DNA of 9,653 nt from Chloroflexia bacterium (GTDB taxonomy: Bacteria; Chloroflexota; Chloroflexia; Thermomicrobiales; UBA6265): the NCBI GenBank assembly GCA_013698305.1, contig JACCVC010000028.1:1-9653 (forward strand). The letters run 5' to 3'. The notes beneath the pieces are model-generated. The model worked only from the letters and a program-made list of their open reading frames with translations, did not search any database and had not been told where the DNA came from. The stretch's first letter is position 1. Each line of letters begins with the position of its first letter. Shown here one piece after another: positions 1 to 6,607 of this stretch. Position numbers and translations under genes: made by a program.

Positions 1-98
1 GCGGACCCCGCCGGATCTTCACCGCTGGCCTCGGAGATCGTCGAGCACAGGGTGATGTTCTGGCGTGTTGTGGCGGTGGACGGGCTTGTGTCGATCAT
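1..98 (-). CDS. N-terminal fragment of a sucrase/ferredoxin-like protein (runs off left edge)
   Basis: An open frame starts at ATG 98 (minus strand) and stays open to the window edge, giving 32 complete codons. It begins MIDTSPSTATTRQN and then has a cysteine followed by STISEASGEDPAGSA. A Cys followed about ten residues later by GE-P-x-G-(T/S)-A is how I remember the start of the sucrase/ferredoxin-like family (thioredoxin-fold [2Fe-2S] proteins, COG4759 type), so that is the call. The start lies 15 bases after the permease stop on the same strand, so it is probably the last or a late gene of the siderophore operon. The ribosome site is weak (CAGG, 8 bases before ATG). In such a setting the protein could help reduce or release iron from the imported chelate, but that is inference. 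The identification rests on about 15 residues; the frame itself is more certain than the family. Confidence 0.5.
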   Translation of the reverse strand, partial: MIDTSPSTATTRQNITLCSTISEASGEDPAGS

Positions 99-113
99 GG
101 TGGGTACCTGTTG

Positions 114-2204
114 TTACGAGTAGCGAATCTGACGGGATCGGGCGAGGAGCCACAGGAAATACGGCGTGCCCTGCGCGGCGGCGACCAGTCCCGATGGAAC
201 CTCGCTAGGCGCCATCAACGTGCGACCGATGGTGTCCGCGCCGATCAGTAACGTCGCGCCGATGATCGCGGTGAACGGGATGAGCAGCCGATGCCGTCCC
301 GGCAGTGTCATTCGACTTGCGTGCGGCGCAAGCAGGCCGATGAACCCGATCGCGCCGACGATGGACACCGCAGCCGCCGCCAATGCGACCGCCACCGCCA
401 GGATCATCAGCCGGGTGCGGTCCAGCGGGATGCCGAGGCTGCGAGGGACATCCTCACCGAGGCCGAACAGATCCAGCCACCGGCTCATCGTCCACGCCAC
501 TGGCAGCAGCACGAGCATCCATGGCAGGAGTTGTGTCACGTCCCCCCAGCCGCGCGCGTAGGTGCTGCCCGACAGCCACGTCATGGCGGTGGTGAGTTGC
601 ATCGGGTTGTTGACGATGATCAGGTTGGCGACCGCTCCCGCCGCCGCCGACATGCCGATGCCGACAAGCGCGAGCCTCGTGGGCGAGATGCCGCGGGACC
701 ATGACAGCGCGTAGACCAGGGCAAAGCTGATGCTCGCGCCGGCAAACGCCGCGATGGGCAACAGGCCAATGGGGAGGCTCGGTACAGCGATCAGTACGAC
801 GAGCGCGCCGATGCTTGCGCCCGGCGAGATGCCGACCAGGTCCGGCGCCGCCAGCGGATTCCGGACCACGCCCTGCACCATCAGCCCACTGACCGCTAGG
901 CCGGCCCCAGCCAATCCGGCGACGATTAGCCGGGGCAACCTGTGCGTGAGTACGGCATCGTGGGTGAGCGCATCCGGCGCGTTGCCCAGGAACGTCCGGA
1001 TCACGTCGAGCCCGCTCAGATCACGGTCACCCAGCACCAGCCCGGTGAAGGTGATGGCGAGGAACAACGCGAGCGCCGCGGGCCAAACGAGCCACTGGGA
1101 TCGCCGTTTGGCCAATGGCGTCAGCGAATCGGTTTGCGCTTCAGTCGCTCTGCCCTGGCTCCGGCTGACCCGTCGCGCCAGCCAGATCAGCCATGGCGCG
1201 CCGACCAAAGCTGTAAACACCCCGGCCGGGAGCTCGGTGTATTGTCCGGCGACGAACCGTCCGAGCACATCGGCTCCAACCAGGATGACCGCGCCCCAGA
1301 GCGCCGCGGCGGGCAGGAGCATCCGGTGACGGCGAGCCCCGGCCAGCCGCACCAGATGCGGCGCGACCAGACCCACGAAGCTGATCGAGCCAGCGATGGA
1401 AACGGCCAGAGCCGCCAACATGACCCCGGCGAGGGTCGCGATCAGCCGAGTGGAGCGGACGTTTTGCCCGAGCGATGTCGCGATGTCGTCGCCGAGTCCC
1501 AGGACATCGAGCGCCTTGGTCAGGAACAGCGTCGATGCGACACCGATCAATGCCACCCAGTACCAGGTGTTGTTGAGGGCCATCCAGTTGCGCTGGATCA
1601 GTGACCCTGACCCCCAGAAGTAGAGACCGGTGATCGTGTACTCGTTGAACATGATCAGGGTCGACGTGATCGAGCCAAGGCCGAGCGTGATCGCCATGCC
1701 GGCCAACGCAAGCCGGGTAGGGGAGGATGCTGACCCAGAGGCGAGGCTGTAGACCACGACCGCGGCGATCAGTCCACCGATGAACGCCACCAGTGGTGAT
1801 GAGAACGCGAGCAACGTCGGTGCGAAGATCGACGCCGCGATAACGGCGAGGTAGGCGCCGGCGTTGACGCCGACCGTGCTGGCCGATGCCAACGGATTCC
1901 GGGTCACCGCTTGCAGGAGCACTCCGGAGATGCCGAGCGCCGCGCCAGCGACGATGCCGGCGACGATGCGTGGCAGGCGGGCATACCGCACCACCTGATG
2001 CTCCGGGCTGCCGTCGGGGTTGACGATCGCGTCGACGATGGTGCCTGGCGAAATCGACGCCATACCCTGACGAATGTGCATGATCATCAGCGCCGCCAGC
2101 ACCAGCGCTCCCGTGGCAATCACAAGGAGCCCGCGCCAGGTTCGCGTCCCGGTTTCGGCTTTCGTATCGGGCGATGCCGCTGCCGTCGGCGCCGTGACCT
2201 GCAT
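114..2204 (-). CDS. Fused two-domain FecCD-type ferric-siderophore ABC permease
   Basis: This is the membrane part of an iron-chelate importer, 696 residues, made of two homologous FecCD halves in one chain, as in E. coli FhuB (660 residues), rather than two separate permeases. Half 1 covers about residues 22-346 and half 2 about 370-690. Each half repeats the same landmarks: RLPR (76-79 and 422-425), RNPLA (102-106 and 448-452), SPTRLAL (161-167 and 507-513), and the coupling segment that meets the ATPase, GLVAPHLVR (278-286) and GLLAPHASR (623-631), followed by a GAD-x-(L/I)-GR segment (310-316 and 655-661). About ten helices per half are expected. The start is ATG 2204, which shares its A with the TAA stop of the binding-protein gene; GGAGG lies 4 bases upstream, so translation is probably coupled. 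The chelate cannot be told from sequence. Confidence 0.97.
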   Translation of the reverse strand: MQVTAPTAAASPDTKAETGTRTWRGLLVIATGALVLAALMIMHIRQGMASISPGTIVDAIVNPDGSPEHQVVRYARLPRIVAGIVAGAALGISGVLLQAVTRNPLASASTVGVNAGAYLAVIAASIFAPTLLAFSSPLVAFIGGLIAAVVVYSLASGSASSPTRLALAGMAITLGLGSITSTLIMFNEYTITGLYFWGSGSLIQRNWMALNNTWYWVALIGVASTLFLTKALDVLGLGDDIATSLGQNVRSTRLIATLAGVMLAALAVSIAGSISFVGLVAPHLVRLAGARRHRMLLPAAALWGAVILVGADVLGRFVAGQYTELPAGVFTALVGAPWLIWLARRVSRSQGRATEAQTDSLTPLAKRRSQWLVWPAALALFLAITFTGLVLGDRDLSGLDVIRTFLGNAPDALTHDAVLTHRLPRLIVAGLAGAGLAVSGLMVQGVVRNPLAAPDLVGISPGASIGALVVLIAVPSLPIGLLPIAAFAGASISFALVYALSWSRGISPTRLALVGIGMSAAAGAVANLIIVNNPMQLTTAMTWLSGSTYARGWGDVTQLLPWMLVLLPVAWTMSRWLDLFGLGEDVPRSLGIPLDRTRLMILAVAVALAAAAVSIVGAIGFIGLLAPHASRMTLPGRHRLLIPFTAIIGATLLIGADTIGRTLMAPSEVPSGLVAAAQGTPYFLWLLARSRQIRYS

Positions 2205-3217
2205 TACGCCTCCGAGGCCGCTCCGGTGACCTGTTCGGTGGAGCGGATGACGATGCGCTCGACGGACTGAGCGCCGCCGAAGGTCCAGGTGTCGCCACCC
2301 AGCGGGTAGAAGCGACCTTCCTGCACGAATGGCAGCGATTGCCAGATGGGATCGTCGTTGAGCATCTCCTCGAGAACGTTGTCACTGTCATTGACGATGT
2401 AGAAGACGTTGACGTCCTCCGGCAGCTCGATGAAGGACTCGATGGTATTGGTGGTGAACCCCCATTCGTCGGCGTCCGCGGTCCAGACATTCTTGAGGCC
2501 GGTGGCGCTGATCGCGTCGCCGATCAATGCGCCGTCGGTGAAGATGCGCATGGTGGGCTGATTCTCTGCGGTGAACATCTGCGTCACCACATATGGCGTG
2601 CCGGTGATGCCCGCTTCATCGATAGCGGCGGCCTGATCGCCGATCGTCGCGTCCATCGCTGCGATTGCGGCCTCAACCGCCTCGGCGTGGTCGAGGAACT
2701 CGCCTTCCTGCCGAAGGCGGTCGCGGACGTTTTCGAGCGGCGTGACGCCGTCTTCCTGCGGATAGGAGCTCATCAAGATCGTCGGCGCGACCGCTGTGAG
2801 CGAGTCGTAGATCGCGATGTCTCGATAATCCAGGCCCAGAATCAGGTCGGGTTCGGCGGCTTCGAGCGATTCGAGGCTCGGCTCCTGCCGGGTTCCGACA
2901 TCCTGCACGTCGTCGGCGAGCGCTACGTCGATGGTGACCCAGGTCTTGAAGCCCTCGACATCGGCGATCGCAACCGGCTGGATTCCCATCACCAGCAGGT
3001 CTTCTACCAGGTGCCATTCCAGCGCGACGATGCGCTGGGGCTGTGATTCGAGTGTCGTCTCGCCTCCGTCATGCGTCACGGTGATTGGGTAGGACATCGC
3101 GGCGGGTGAAGCGACAGGTGTCTGCGCGACAGCGGCGCCGCCAATGGCGGCAGCGGCGAGTCCAGCGCCAGCGCCGATCAGGTTGCGTCGAGTCCAGCGG
3201 GGGGTGGTGTGAGTCAT
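2204..3217 (-). CDS. Iron-siderophore ABC transporter substrate-binding protein (FecB/FhuD class), Tat signal
   Basis: This 337-residue protein captures the ferric chelate outside the membrane and delivers it to the fused permease encoded next. The N-terminus is a twin-arginine signal: TRRNLIG at residues 9-15, an Ala/Gly-rich hydrophobic core to about 30, and an AVA signal-peptidase site with cleavage likely after Ala31. No lipobox cysteine is present. The mature part has the class III binding-protein pattern: QRIVALEW (61-68) near the first strand, DLLVMGIQPVAIAD (73-86), and EPDLILGLDYRDI from 122, where the text of iron-binding FecB/YfiY-type proteins normally shows (E/K)PDLI. Start ATG 3217 is supported by AGGAG at 3225-3229, 7 bases upstream. 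It follows the ATPase gene by 215 bases and overlaps the permease start by one base. Ferric siderophore is inferred from family and neighbours; a heme or cobalamin ligand is less likely. Confidence 0.95.
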   Translation of the reverse strand: MTHTTPRWTRRNLIGAGAGLAAAAIGGAAVAQTPVASPAAMSYPITVTHDGGETTLESQPQRIVALEWHLVEDLLVMGIQPVAIADVEGFKTWVTIDVALADDVQDVGTRQEPSLESLEAAEPDLILGLDYRDIAIYDSLTAVAPTILMSSYPQEDGVTPLENVRDRLRQEGEFLDHAEAVEAAIAAMDATIGDQAAAIDEAGITGTPYVVTQMFTAENQPTMRIFTDGALIGDAISATGLKNVWTADADEWGFTTNTIESFIELPEDVNVFYIVNDSDNVLEEMLNDDPIWQSLPFVQEGRFYPLGGDTWTFGGAQSVERIVIRSTEQVTGAASEA

Positions 3218-3432
3218 GTGAGAGCTCCTGCTCAGTGTTCAAATTGATCGAAAGGGCCGACCTGGAGCCTGTCCTGAGGCACCGAAGGATCTGCCCGAGT
3301 CGCGGGAGGACACAAGATCCTCCCCTACGCCTGTTGGTGTGGGCTCCTTTCACCGTACAGGGACATGGCCCTGCCTGACCCCTGACTCCGCGAGAGCAAG
3401 GGAAGATCGATTGCGACGTGTCGCGGAATGAA
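3218..3432. other. Intergenic gap inside the siderophore operon
   Basis: This 215-base stretch separates the ATPase stop from the binding-protein start. It holds the binding-protein ribosome site (AGGAG, minus strand, 3225-3229), the overlapping inverted repeats at 3286-3324, and a small stem CAGGG/CCCTG at 3358-3373. I see no credible coding frame and no recognised riboswitch. The gap is wide for genes of one operon, so partial termination, RNA processing or an extra promoter here would be a simple way to make more binding protein than ATPase or the reverse. No convincing promoter was found. Confidence 0.6.
3286..3324. repeat. Overlapping inverted repeats, possible dispersed repeat
   Basis: Two alternative stems compete for the same right arm. 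AGGATCT (3286-3292) pairs with AGATCCT (3315-3321), and GGGAGGA (3304-3310) pairs with TCCTCCC (3318-3324) around a 7-base loop. The flanking text from about 3266, of the form GCCTGTCCTGAGG then CCGAAGGATCT, resembles short intergenic repeats I have seen scattered in Chloroflexota genomes; that resemblance is from memory. Neither stem is followed by a T-run, so it is not a textbook terminator in either direction. Confidence 0.45.
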
Positions 3433-4308
3433 CTAATCGGCGAGATTAAGGGGAATATCCTGCGAGGGAGCAATGTTCTCCTGCGTGCGATCCCGGTGTT
3501 CCGGGCTGAGCAACGGACAGAAACCGTTTGGCAAGCACATCGGTACATCACCAAGCGGATGCCGGATTATCGAACAGTCGATACCGAACACCTGCTTGAT
3601 GCAGGTCGTTGTCATCACCGTGTGTGGCTTTCCGCGGTTCACCACCTTCCCATCCTTGAGCATGATGATCTGATCACTGTACGCGGCAGCCTGATTGAGA
3701 TCGTGAAGCACCCAGCCGACGGTGATGCCGTGCGTCCGGTTGAGCTCGCGCACGAGGGCGAGCACGTCGATCTGGTAGTGGATATCGAGATACGTGGTCG
3801 GCTCGTCCAGAAGGAGCACGGCGGTTTTCTGGCTCAACGCCATGGCGATCCAGGCGCGTTGACGCTCGCCGCCGGAGAGCGTATCAACGCCGCGATCCTG
3901 AAACGAGTCAAGACCCGTTGCGTCGATCGCCCAGTCAATGGCGTCGAGGTCATCACGGGATGGAGATCGCATCAGTCCCTGGTGCGGAAACCGGCCATAT
4001 CCGATCAACTCCCGCACTGTGACGCCGGACGGGGTGAGTGGTGATTGCGGCAGGATGGCGAGGCGGCGAGCGATGTCCCTGGTTCGGGAACGCTGGATAT
4101 CGGCGCCGTCGAGCAGGATGGCGCCGCCAACGGGCTTCAGCAACCGTGCCAACGATCGTAGCACCGTGCTCTTGCCACAGCCGTTTGGTCCGACGATGGC
4201 GGTGATCTGCCCTCGGGGAAGGTCGATGGAGAGGTCATCGACGACCAGGCGATGGTCATAGCCCAGACGCAGCCGATCGGTCGACATCACTGAAACATCC
4301 GTTGCCAC
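3433..4308 (-). CDS. FecE-type iron-siderophore ABC transporter ATP-binding protein
   Basis: This is the ATPase that powers the importer, 291 residues from GTG 4308. Motifs are complete: Walker A GPNGCGKST (40-48), Q-loop ILPQ (Gln88), signature LSGGERQ (144-150), Walker B VLLLDEP (164-170), D-loop YLD (173-175), and switch His202 in VLHDLNQA. LLPQ/ILPQ followed by SPLTPSGVTV and the closing GDVPMCLPNG are typical of FecE/FepC ATPases. After that point there is an extra tail of about 30 polar residues of unknown role. The frame is open back to ATG 4587, but the first 93 residues of that version do not look like an ABC protein and would cover the operator. GTG 4308 has GGAAAGG 10 bases upstream; ATG 4287 would also fit the domain but has no good ribosome site. 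It is the first gene of the operon and is followed by the binding protein and permease. Confidence 0.94.
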   Translation of the reverse strand: MATDVSVMSTDRLRLGYDHRLVVDDLSIDLPRGQITAIVGPNGCGKSTVLRSLARLLKPVGGAILLDGADIQRSRTRDIARRLAILPQSPLTPSGVTVRELIGYGRFPHQGLMRSPSRDDLDAIDWAIDATGLDSFQDRGVDTLSGGERQRAWIAMALSQKTAVLLLDEPTTYLDIHYQIDVLALVRELNRTHGITVGWVLHDLNQAAAYSDQIIMLKDGKVVNRGKPHTVMTTTCIKQVFGIDCSIIRHPLGDVPMCLPNGFCPLLSPEHRDRTQENIAPSQDIPLNLAD

Positions 4309-4318
4309 GCGCGTTAGG

Positions 4319-4325
4319 CCTTTCC
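4319..4325 (-). promoter_or_regulatory. Ribosome binding site that decides the ATPase start
   Basis: Read on the minus strand this is GGAAAGG, ending 10 bases before GTG 4308. It favours GTG 4308 over ATG 4287 and over the distant ATG 4587. Confidence 0.5.
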
Positions 4326-4350
4326 GGTTCGCGAGGTGCCCGCTATCTGC

Positions 4351-4381
4351 CGTAATTCCGACTAAACAAGTCGGAATTACG
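4351..4381. promoter_or_regulatory. Perfect 13-bp inverted repeat, probable operator of the siderophore operon
   Basis: The left arm CGTAATTCCGACT (4351-4363) and right arm AGTCGGAATTACG (4369-4381) are exact reverse complements around AAACA. It lies 43 bases upstream of the ATPase GTG, in the gap shared with the divergent transporter gene, where an iron-responsive repressor would be expected. The core GACT-N5-AGTC with this spacing matches type I sites of IscR (Rrf2 family), which bind an iron-sulfur cluster regulator. It does not match a DtxR/IdeR box or a Fur box. No T-run follows on either strand, so an operator is preferred to a terminator. The regulator itself is not in the window. Confidence 0.7.
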
Positions 4382-4384
4382 AAT

Positions 4385-4413
4385 ACCCTACGCTGTTCGG
4401 GCTGGAGATGCAA
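4385..4413 (-). promoter_or_regulatory. Weak candidate promoter for the siderophore operon
   Basis: On the minus strand TTGCAT (4413-4408) and TAGGGT (4390-4385) are separated by 17 bases. The -35 is fair, the -10 poor. Transcription would then begin inside the inverted repeat, so a bound repressor would block it. The position is attractive but the match is weak. Confidence 0.25.
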
Positions 4414-4559
4414 GTGGAGTTGTGTGGAAACCTGATTGATTGTATCGGATTTCACCTGTTCGTCAAACCCGCGGCCGGCCCACAACGGCGCGTTTGCCCG
4501 TAAGATAGGCGGGACGAGCCGACACGATGGCTCGCAGGGAACGGAACAGGGCAGTGGGA

Positions 4560-5984
4560 ATGCACGTTCGGAGACTCGCCGATACATATCTCAACTTCGG
4601 GCGCGACGTGCGCCTATTCCTCGCCTACACCCTGTGCGCCAATATCGGTTTCGGCGTCTTCATGCTCATCTTCAACCTCTATGTCTATGCGCTCGACTTC
4701 CGGGAGGATGCGATCGGGCTGTTCAGCTCGGTGCAGACCTTCACGATGGCGGGGACCGCGCTCATCCTCGGCACGCTGATTAACCGCCTCGGCCTGTGGA
4801 TGGTCGTCGTGATCGGCATTCTGCTGTACGGGTTGAGCAGCATCGGGCTGGCGTTGAGCACCGTATCGGCGCCGCTACTGCTGTTTTCCGGCACGTCGGG
4901 CATGGGGCTGGCGATCATCTTCACTGCGACGATGCCCTTCATCATCGAATACGGTCAGCACGCGGACCGGACCACCATCGCGACCGTAGCTTTCTCGATC
5001 GCCGCGCTGTCGATGACGCTGGGATCGCTGATCGGCGGATACGCGCCGATCCTCTTCGCCACGCTGATTCCCGGTATTGACGCGGGGTCGCCCGCCGCCT
5101 ACCGCTCGGCGCTGATCGCAGGTTCGGTGCTGGGACTCGCCTCTATCGTGCCGCTGCTGCGGATGGGCGATGCCCGCCGCTCGCATCGCACGCGCAAGGT
5201 TGCCACGTCCCAGGCCGCGCCGGAACCGGTTCACGACGCCAAACAGGCCCGGACCGACGTGGGGGTGTTCGTGGTGGTTGGCCTGATCACTGCCGTCGGC
5301 GCCGGGCTGGTGTCGCCGTTCTACAACGTCTACCTGCAATCGCTGGGGGCGAGCCCGCGCGAGATCGGGTTGATCTATGCGGCGGGCGGCATCGCGGCGG
5401 CGGTGATCGGGCTGGCGGCGCCGTGGGTGTCCCGTCGCTACGGATCGCTCAACGCCGTGGTGATGATTCGCGGCAGCTCGCTGCCATTCTATTTGCTGCT
5501 CGTCTTCGTGCCATGGTATGGCGTGGCGGTCATGGCGCATATCGTCCGCCAGGTCAGTATCAACATGGCCTGGCCGGTGGACTCGACCTTCATCTCCGAG
5601 TTGGCGCCCGGCAAGCTGCGGGCGTTGGTGTTTGGGTGGCGCTCGGCTGCCTGGAATCTCGGCATCGGCCTTTCCAGTATCGTTGGCGGCTGGCTGATCG
5701 TGACCACCGGGTATGAAGTCACCTTTGTTGGCTTCGTCCTGTTCACGGCGGCGGCGATCGCGCTCTACTACCTCTACTATCGGCGCCATCCAAAAGTTGC
5801 CGCCGGCGAGATTCCATCGGCGCTGTCGAGCAAGGCCCGGGCGCAGCGGGCGATTCGCGACACGGAGGACGCAGTCGGCACTGTTGGTGGCGCATTGCCG
5901 GGAACGAAGGGCGCTGCGTCTCATCCTGATCCGAGCGCCGCGCCTGGCGGCGCCGATTCCGAACCGATTGCGGAAACATCATGA
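4560..5984 (+). CDS. Major facilitator superfamily transporter
   Basis: A 474-residue polytopic protein with the two six-helix halves of the major facilitator superfamily. Hydrophobic segments run from about residue 20 to 200, then a charged central loop of about 30 residues (RRSHRTRKV and onward), then a second set from about 235 to 405. A worn motif-A-like loop follows helix 2 (LINRLGLW) and its counterpart in the second half is APWVSRRYGS. A conserved-looking segment, RQVSINMAWPVDSTFISE, lies near helix 10. The last 60 residues are polar, Ala/Gly/Pro-rich and probably disordered. ATG 4560 has AGGG 8 bases upstream; an in-frame ATG at 4527 would add 11 basic residues and has a weaker site. 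It is divergent from the siderophore operon and overlaps the next gene by ATGA. The substrate is unknown; siderophore or drug export is possible, nothing in the sequence decides it. Confidence 0.9.
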   Translation: MHVRRLADTYLNFGRDVRLFLAYTLCANIGFGVFMLIFNLYVYALDFREDAIGLFSSVQTFTMAGTALILGTLINRLGLWMVVVIGILLYGLSSIGLALSTVSAPLLLFSGTSGMGLAIIFTATMPFIIEYGQHADRTTIATVAFSIAALSMTLGSLIGGYAPILFATLIPGIDAGSPAAYRSALIAGSVLGLASIVPLLRMGDARRSHRTRKVATSQAAPEPVHDAKQARTDVGVFVVVGLITAVGAGLVSPFYNVYLQSLGASPREIGLIYAAGGIAAAVIGLAAPWVSRRYGSLNAVVMIRGSSLPFYLLLVFVPWYGVAVMAHIVRQVSINMAWPVDSTFISELAPGKLRALVFGWRSAAWNLGIGLSSIVGGWLIVTTGYEVTFVGFVLFTAAAIALYYLYYRRHPKVAAGEIPSALSSKARAQRAIRDTEDAVGTVGGALPGTKGAASHPDPSAAPGGADSEPIAETS

Positions 5985-6535
5985 GCGCAACGGAGACCTT
6001 CCCCGTCGTGGTGATCACCGGTCCGGTCGGTGTTGGCAAGACGACGACCGCGGGCGCTCTGAGCGACCTGCTCAAACAACATGACATGCTGCACACGATG
6101 ATCGACATGGATGCGCTGCGGGCGACGTATCCGTCACCTCCGGATGACCGGTTCAACGAGCGGCTCGGGCATCGCAACCTGGCCGATGTGACGCGCAATG
6201 CTCGGGTGGTCGGCAGCACCCGGCTGATCGTCGCCGACGTGATCGAATCGAACGCGGGCAAGGATGCGTATCGCGAGGCGATCCCGGACGCCGCCGTGAC
6301 CGTGGTGCGGCTGATCGCGTCGATTGAGTCGATTCACGAGCGTATCCAGACGCGGGATTCAGCCGGGTCAGGCAGCGACGCGGGTGTCGCCTGGGAGCGG
6401 GATCGCGCCGCCGAGCTGATCGCGATCATGGACGCGGCTGATGTCGCCGACGTGTGCATCGACACGACCGGTCGTGGTGCTGGGGAGGTCGCCCTTGAGA
6501 TCGGGGTGTGTATTGGCTGGTTGAAGGAGACGTAG
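5981..6535 (+). CDS. Small P-loop kinase-like protein (AAA/adenylylsulfate-kinase-like fold)
   Basis: A 184-residue soluble protein with a clear Walker A, GPVGVGKTT (14-22), right after a hydrophobic first strand (VVVIT). A second acidic motif, IDMDALR (41-47), sits where nucleotide, APS and similar small-molecule kinases bind their substrate, and RLIVADV (81-87) looks like the buried strand before the phosphate-handling region. WERDRAAELI (138-147) may supply the lid arginines. Size and layout fit the broad AAA_33/zeta-toxin/APS-kinase-like group of phosphotransferases, but I cannot name the substrate. Its ATG overlaps the transporter stop as ATGA, so the two are co-translated. It ends 72 bases before the convergent ParB-like gene. 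A role in modifying the transporter's substrate, for example an antibiotic or sugar, is a guess. Confidence 0.8.
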   Translation: MSATETFPVVVITGPVGVGKTTTAGALSDLLKQHDMLHTMIDMDALRATYPSPPDDRFNERLGHRNLADVTRNARVVGSTRLIVADVIESNAGKDAYREAIPDAAVTVVRLIASIESIHERIQTRDSAGSGSDAGVAWERDRAAELIAIMDAADVADVCIDTTGRGAGEVALEIGVCIGWLKET

Positions 6536-6585
6536 GGGCCTACACCTCGGACTCAAAGAGCCAATTGCGGGAGCTATTTTCACCC

Positions 6586-6607
6586 ACCCGGACACCTCGG
6601 TCCGGGT
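6586..6607. terminator. GC-rich hairpin between convergent genes
   Basis: ACCCGGAC (6586-6593) and GTCCGGGT (6600-6607) form a perfect 8-bp stem with loop ACCTCG. It fills the 72-base gap between two converging genes and touches the stop codon (6608-6610) of the minus-strand gene. There is no T-run after it on either strand, though TTTT precedes it on the plus strand. It may act as a two-way terminator of the U-less kind. Confidence 0.45.

Noticed and set aside
942..1604. Plus-strand open frame of 220 codons inside the permease gene
   Set aside because: It is antisense to a well-supported gene, is rich in Arg, Gln, Pro and Asp as expected from GC-rich shadow frames, and has no recognisable domain.
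1141..2490. Minus-strand open frame of 449 codons across the permease/binding-protein junction
   Set aside because: It runs in another frame over two recognised genes and its Arg/Pro/Ser-rich text has no domain pattern.
2339..3046. Plus-strand open frame of 235 codons inside the binding-protein gene
   Set aside because: Antisense shadow in high-GC DNA, with no family resemblance and no ribosome site of note.
3218..3432. A cobalamin or other riboswitch before the binding-protein gene
   Set aside because: None of the conserved riboswitch boxes I know is visible, and the stems present are simple inverted repeats.
4351..4381. Reading the palindrome as a transcription terminator
   Set aside because: It lies upstream of two divergent starts, not after a gene end, and no T-run follows on either strand.
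4501..4506. TAAGAT as a -10 box for the transporter gene
   Set aside because: No -35-like sequence lies at a suitable distance, so the match to a single hexamer is not enough.
4309..4587. A 93-residue N-terminal extension of the ATPase from ATG 4587
   Set aside because: The extra residues do not look like an ABC protein, would place the operator inside the gene and overlap the divergent transporter start; GTG 4308 has a ribosome site and gives a normal length.
4875..5924. Minus-strand open frame of 349 codons inside the transporter gene
   Set aside because: Antisense to a clear 12-helix transporter; Arg/Gln/His-rich low-complexity text typical of shadows.
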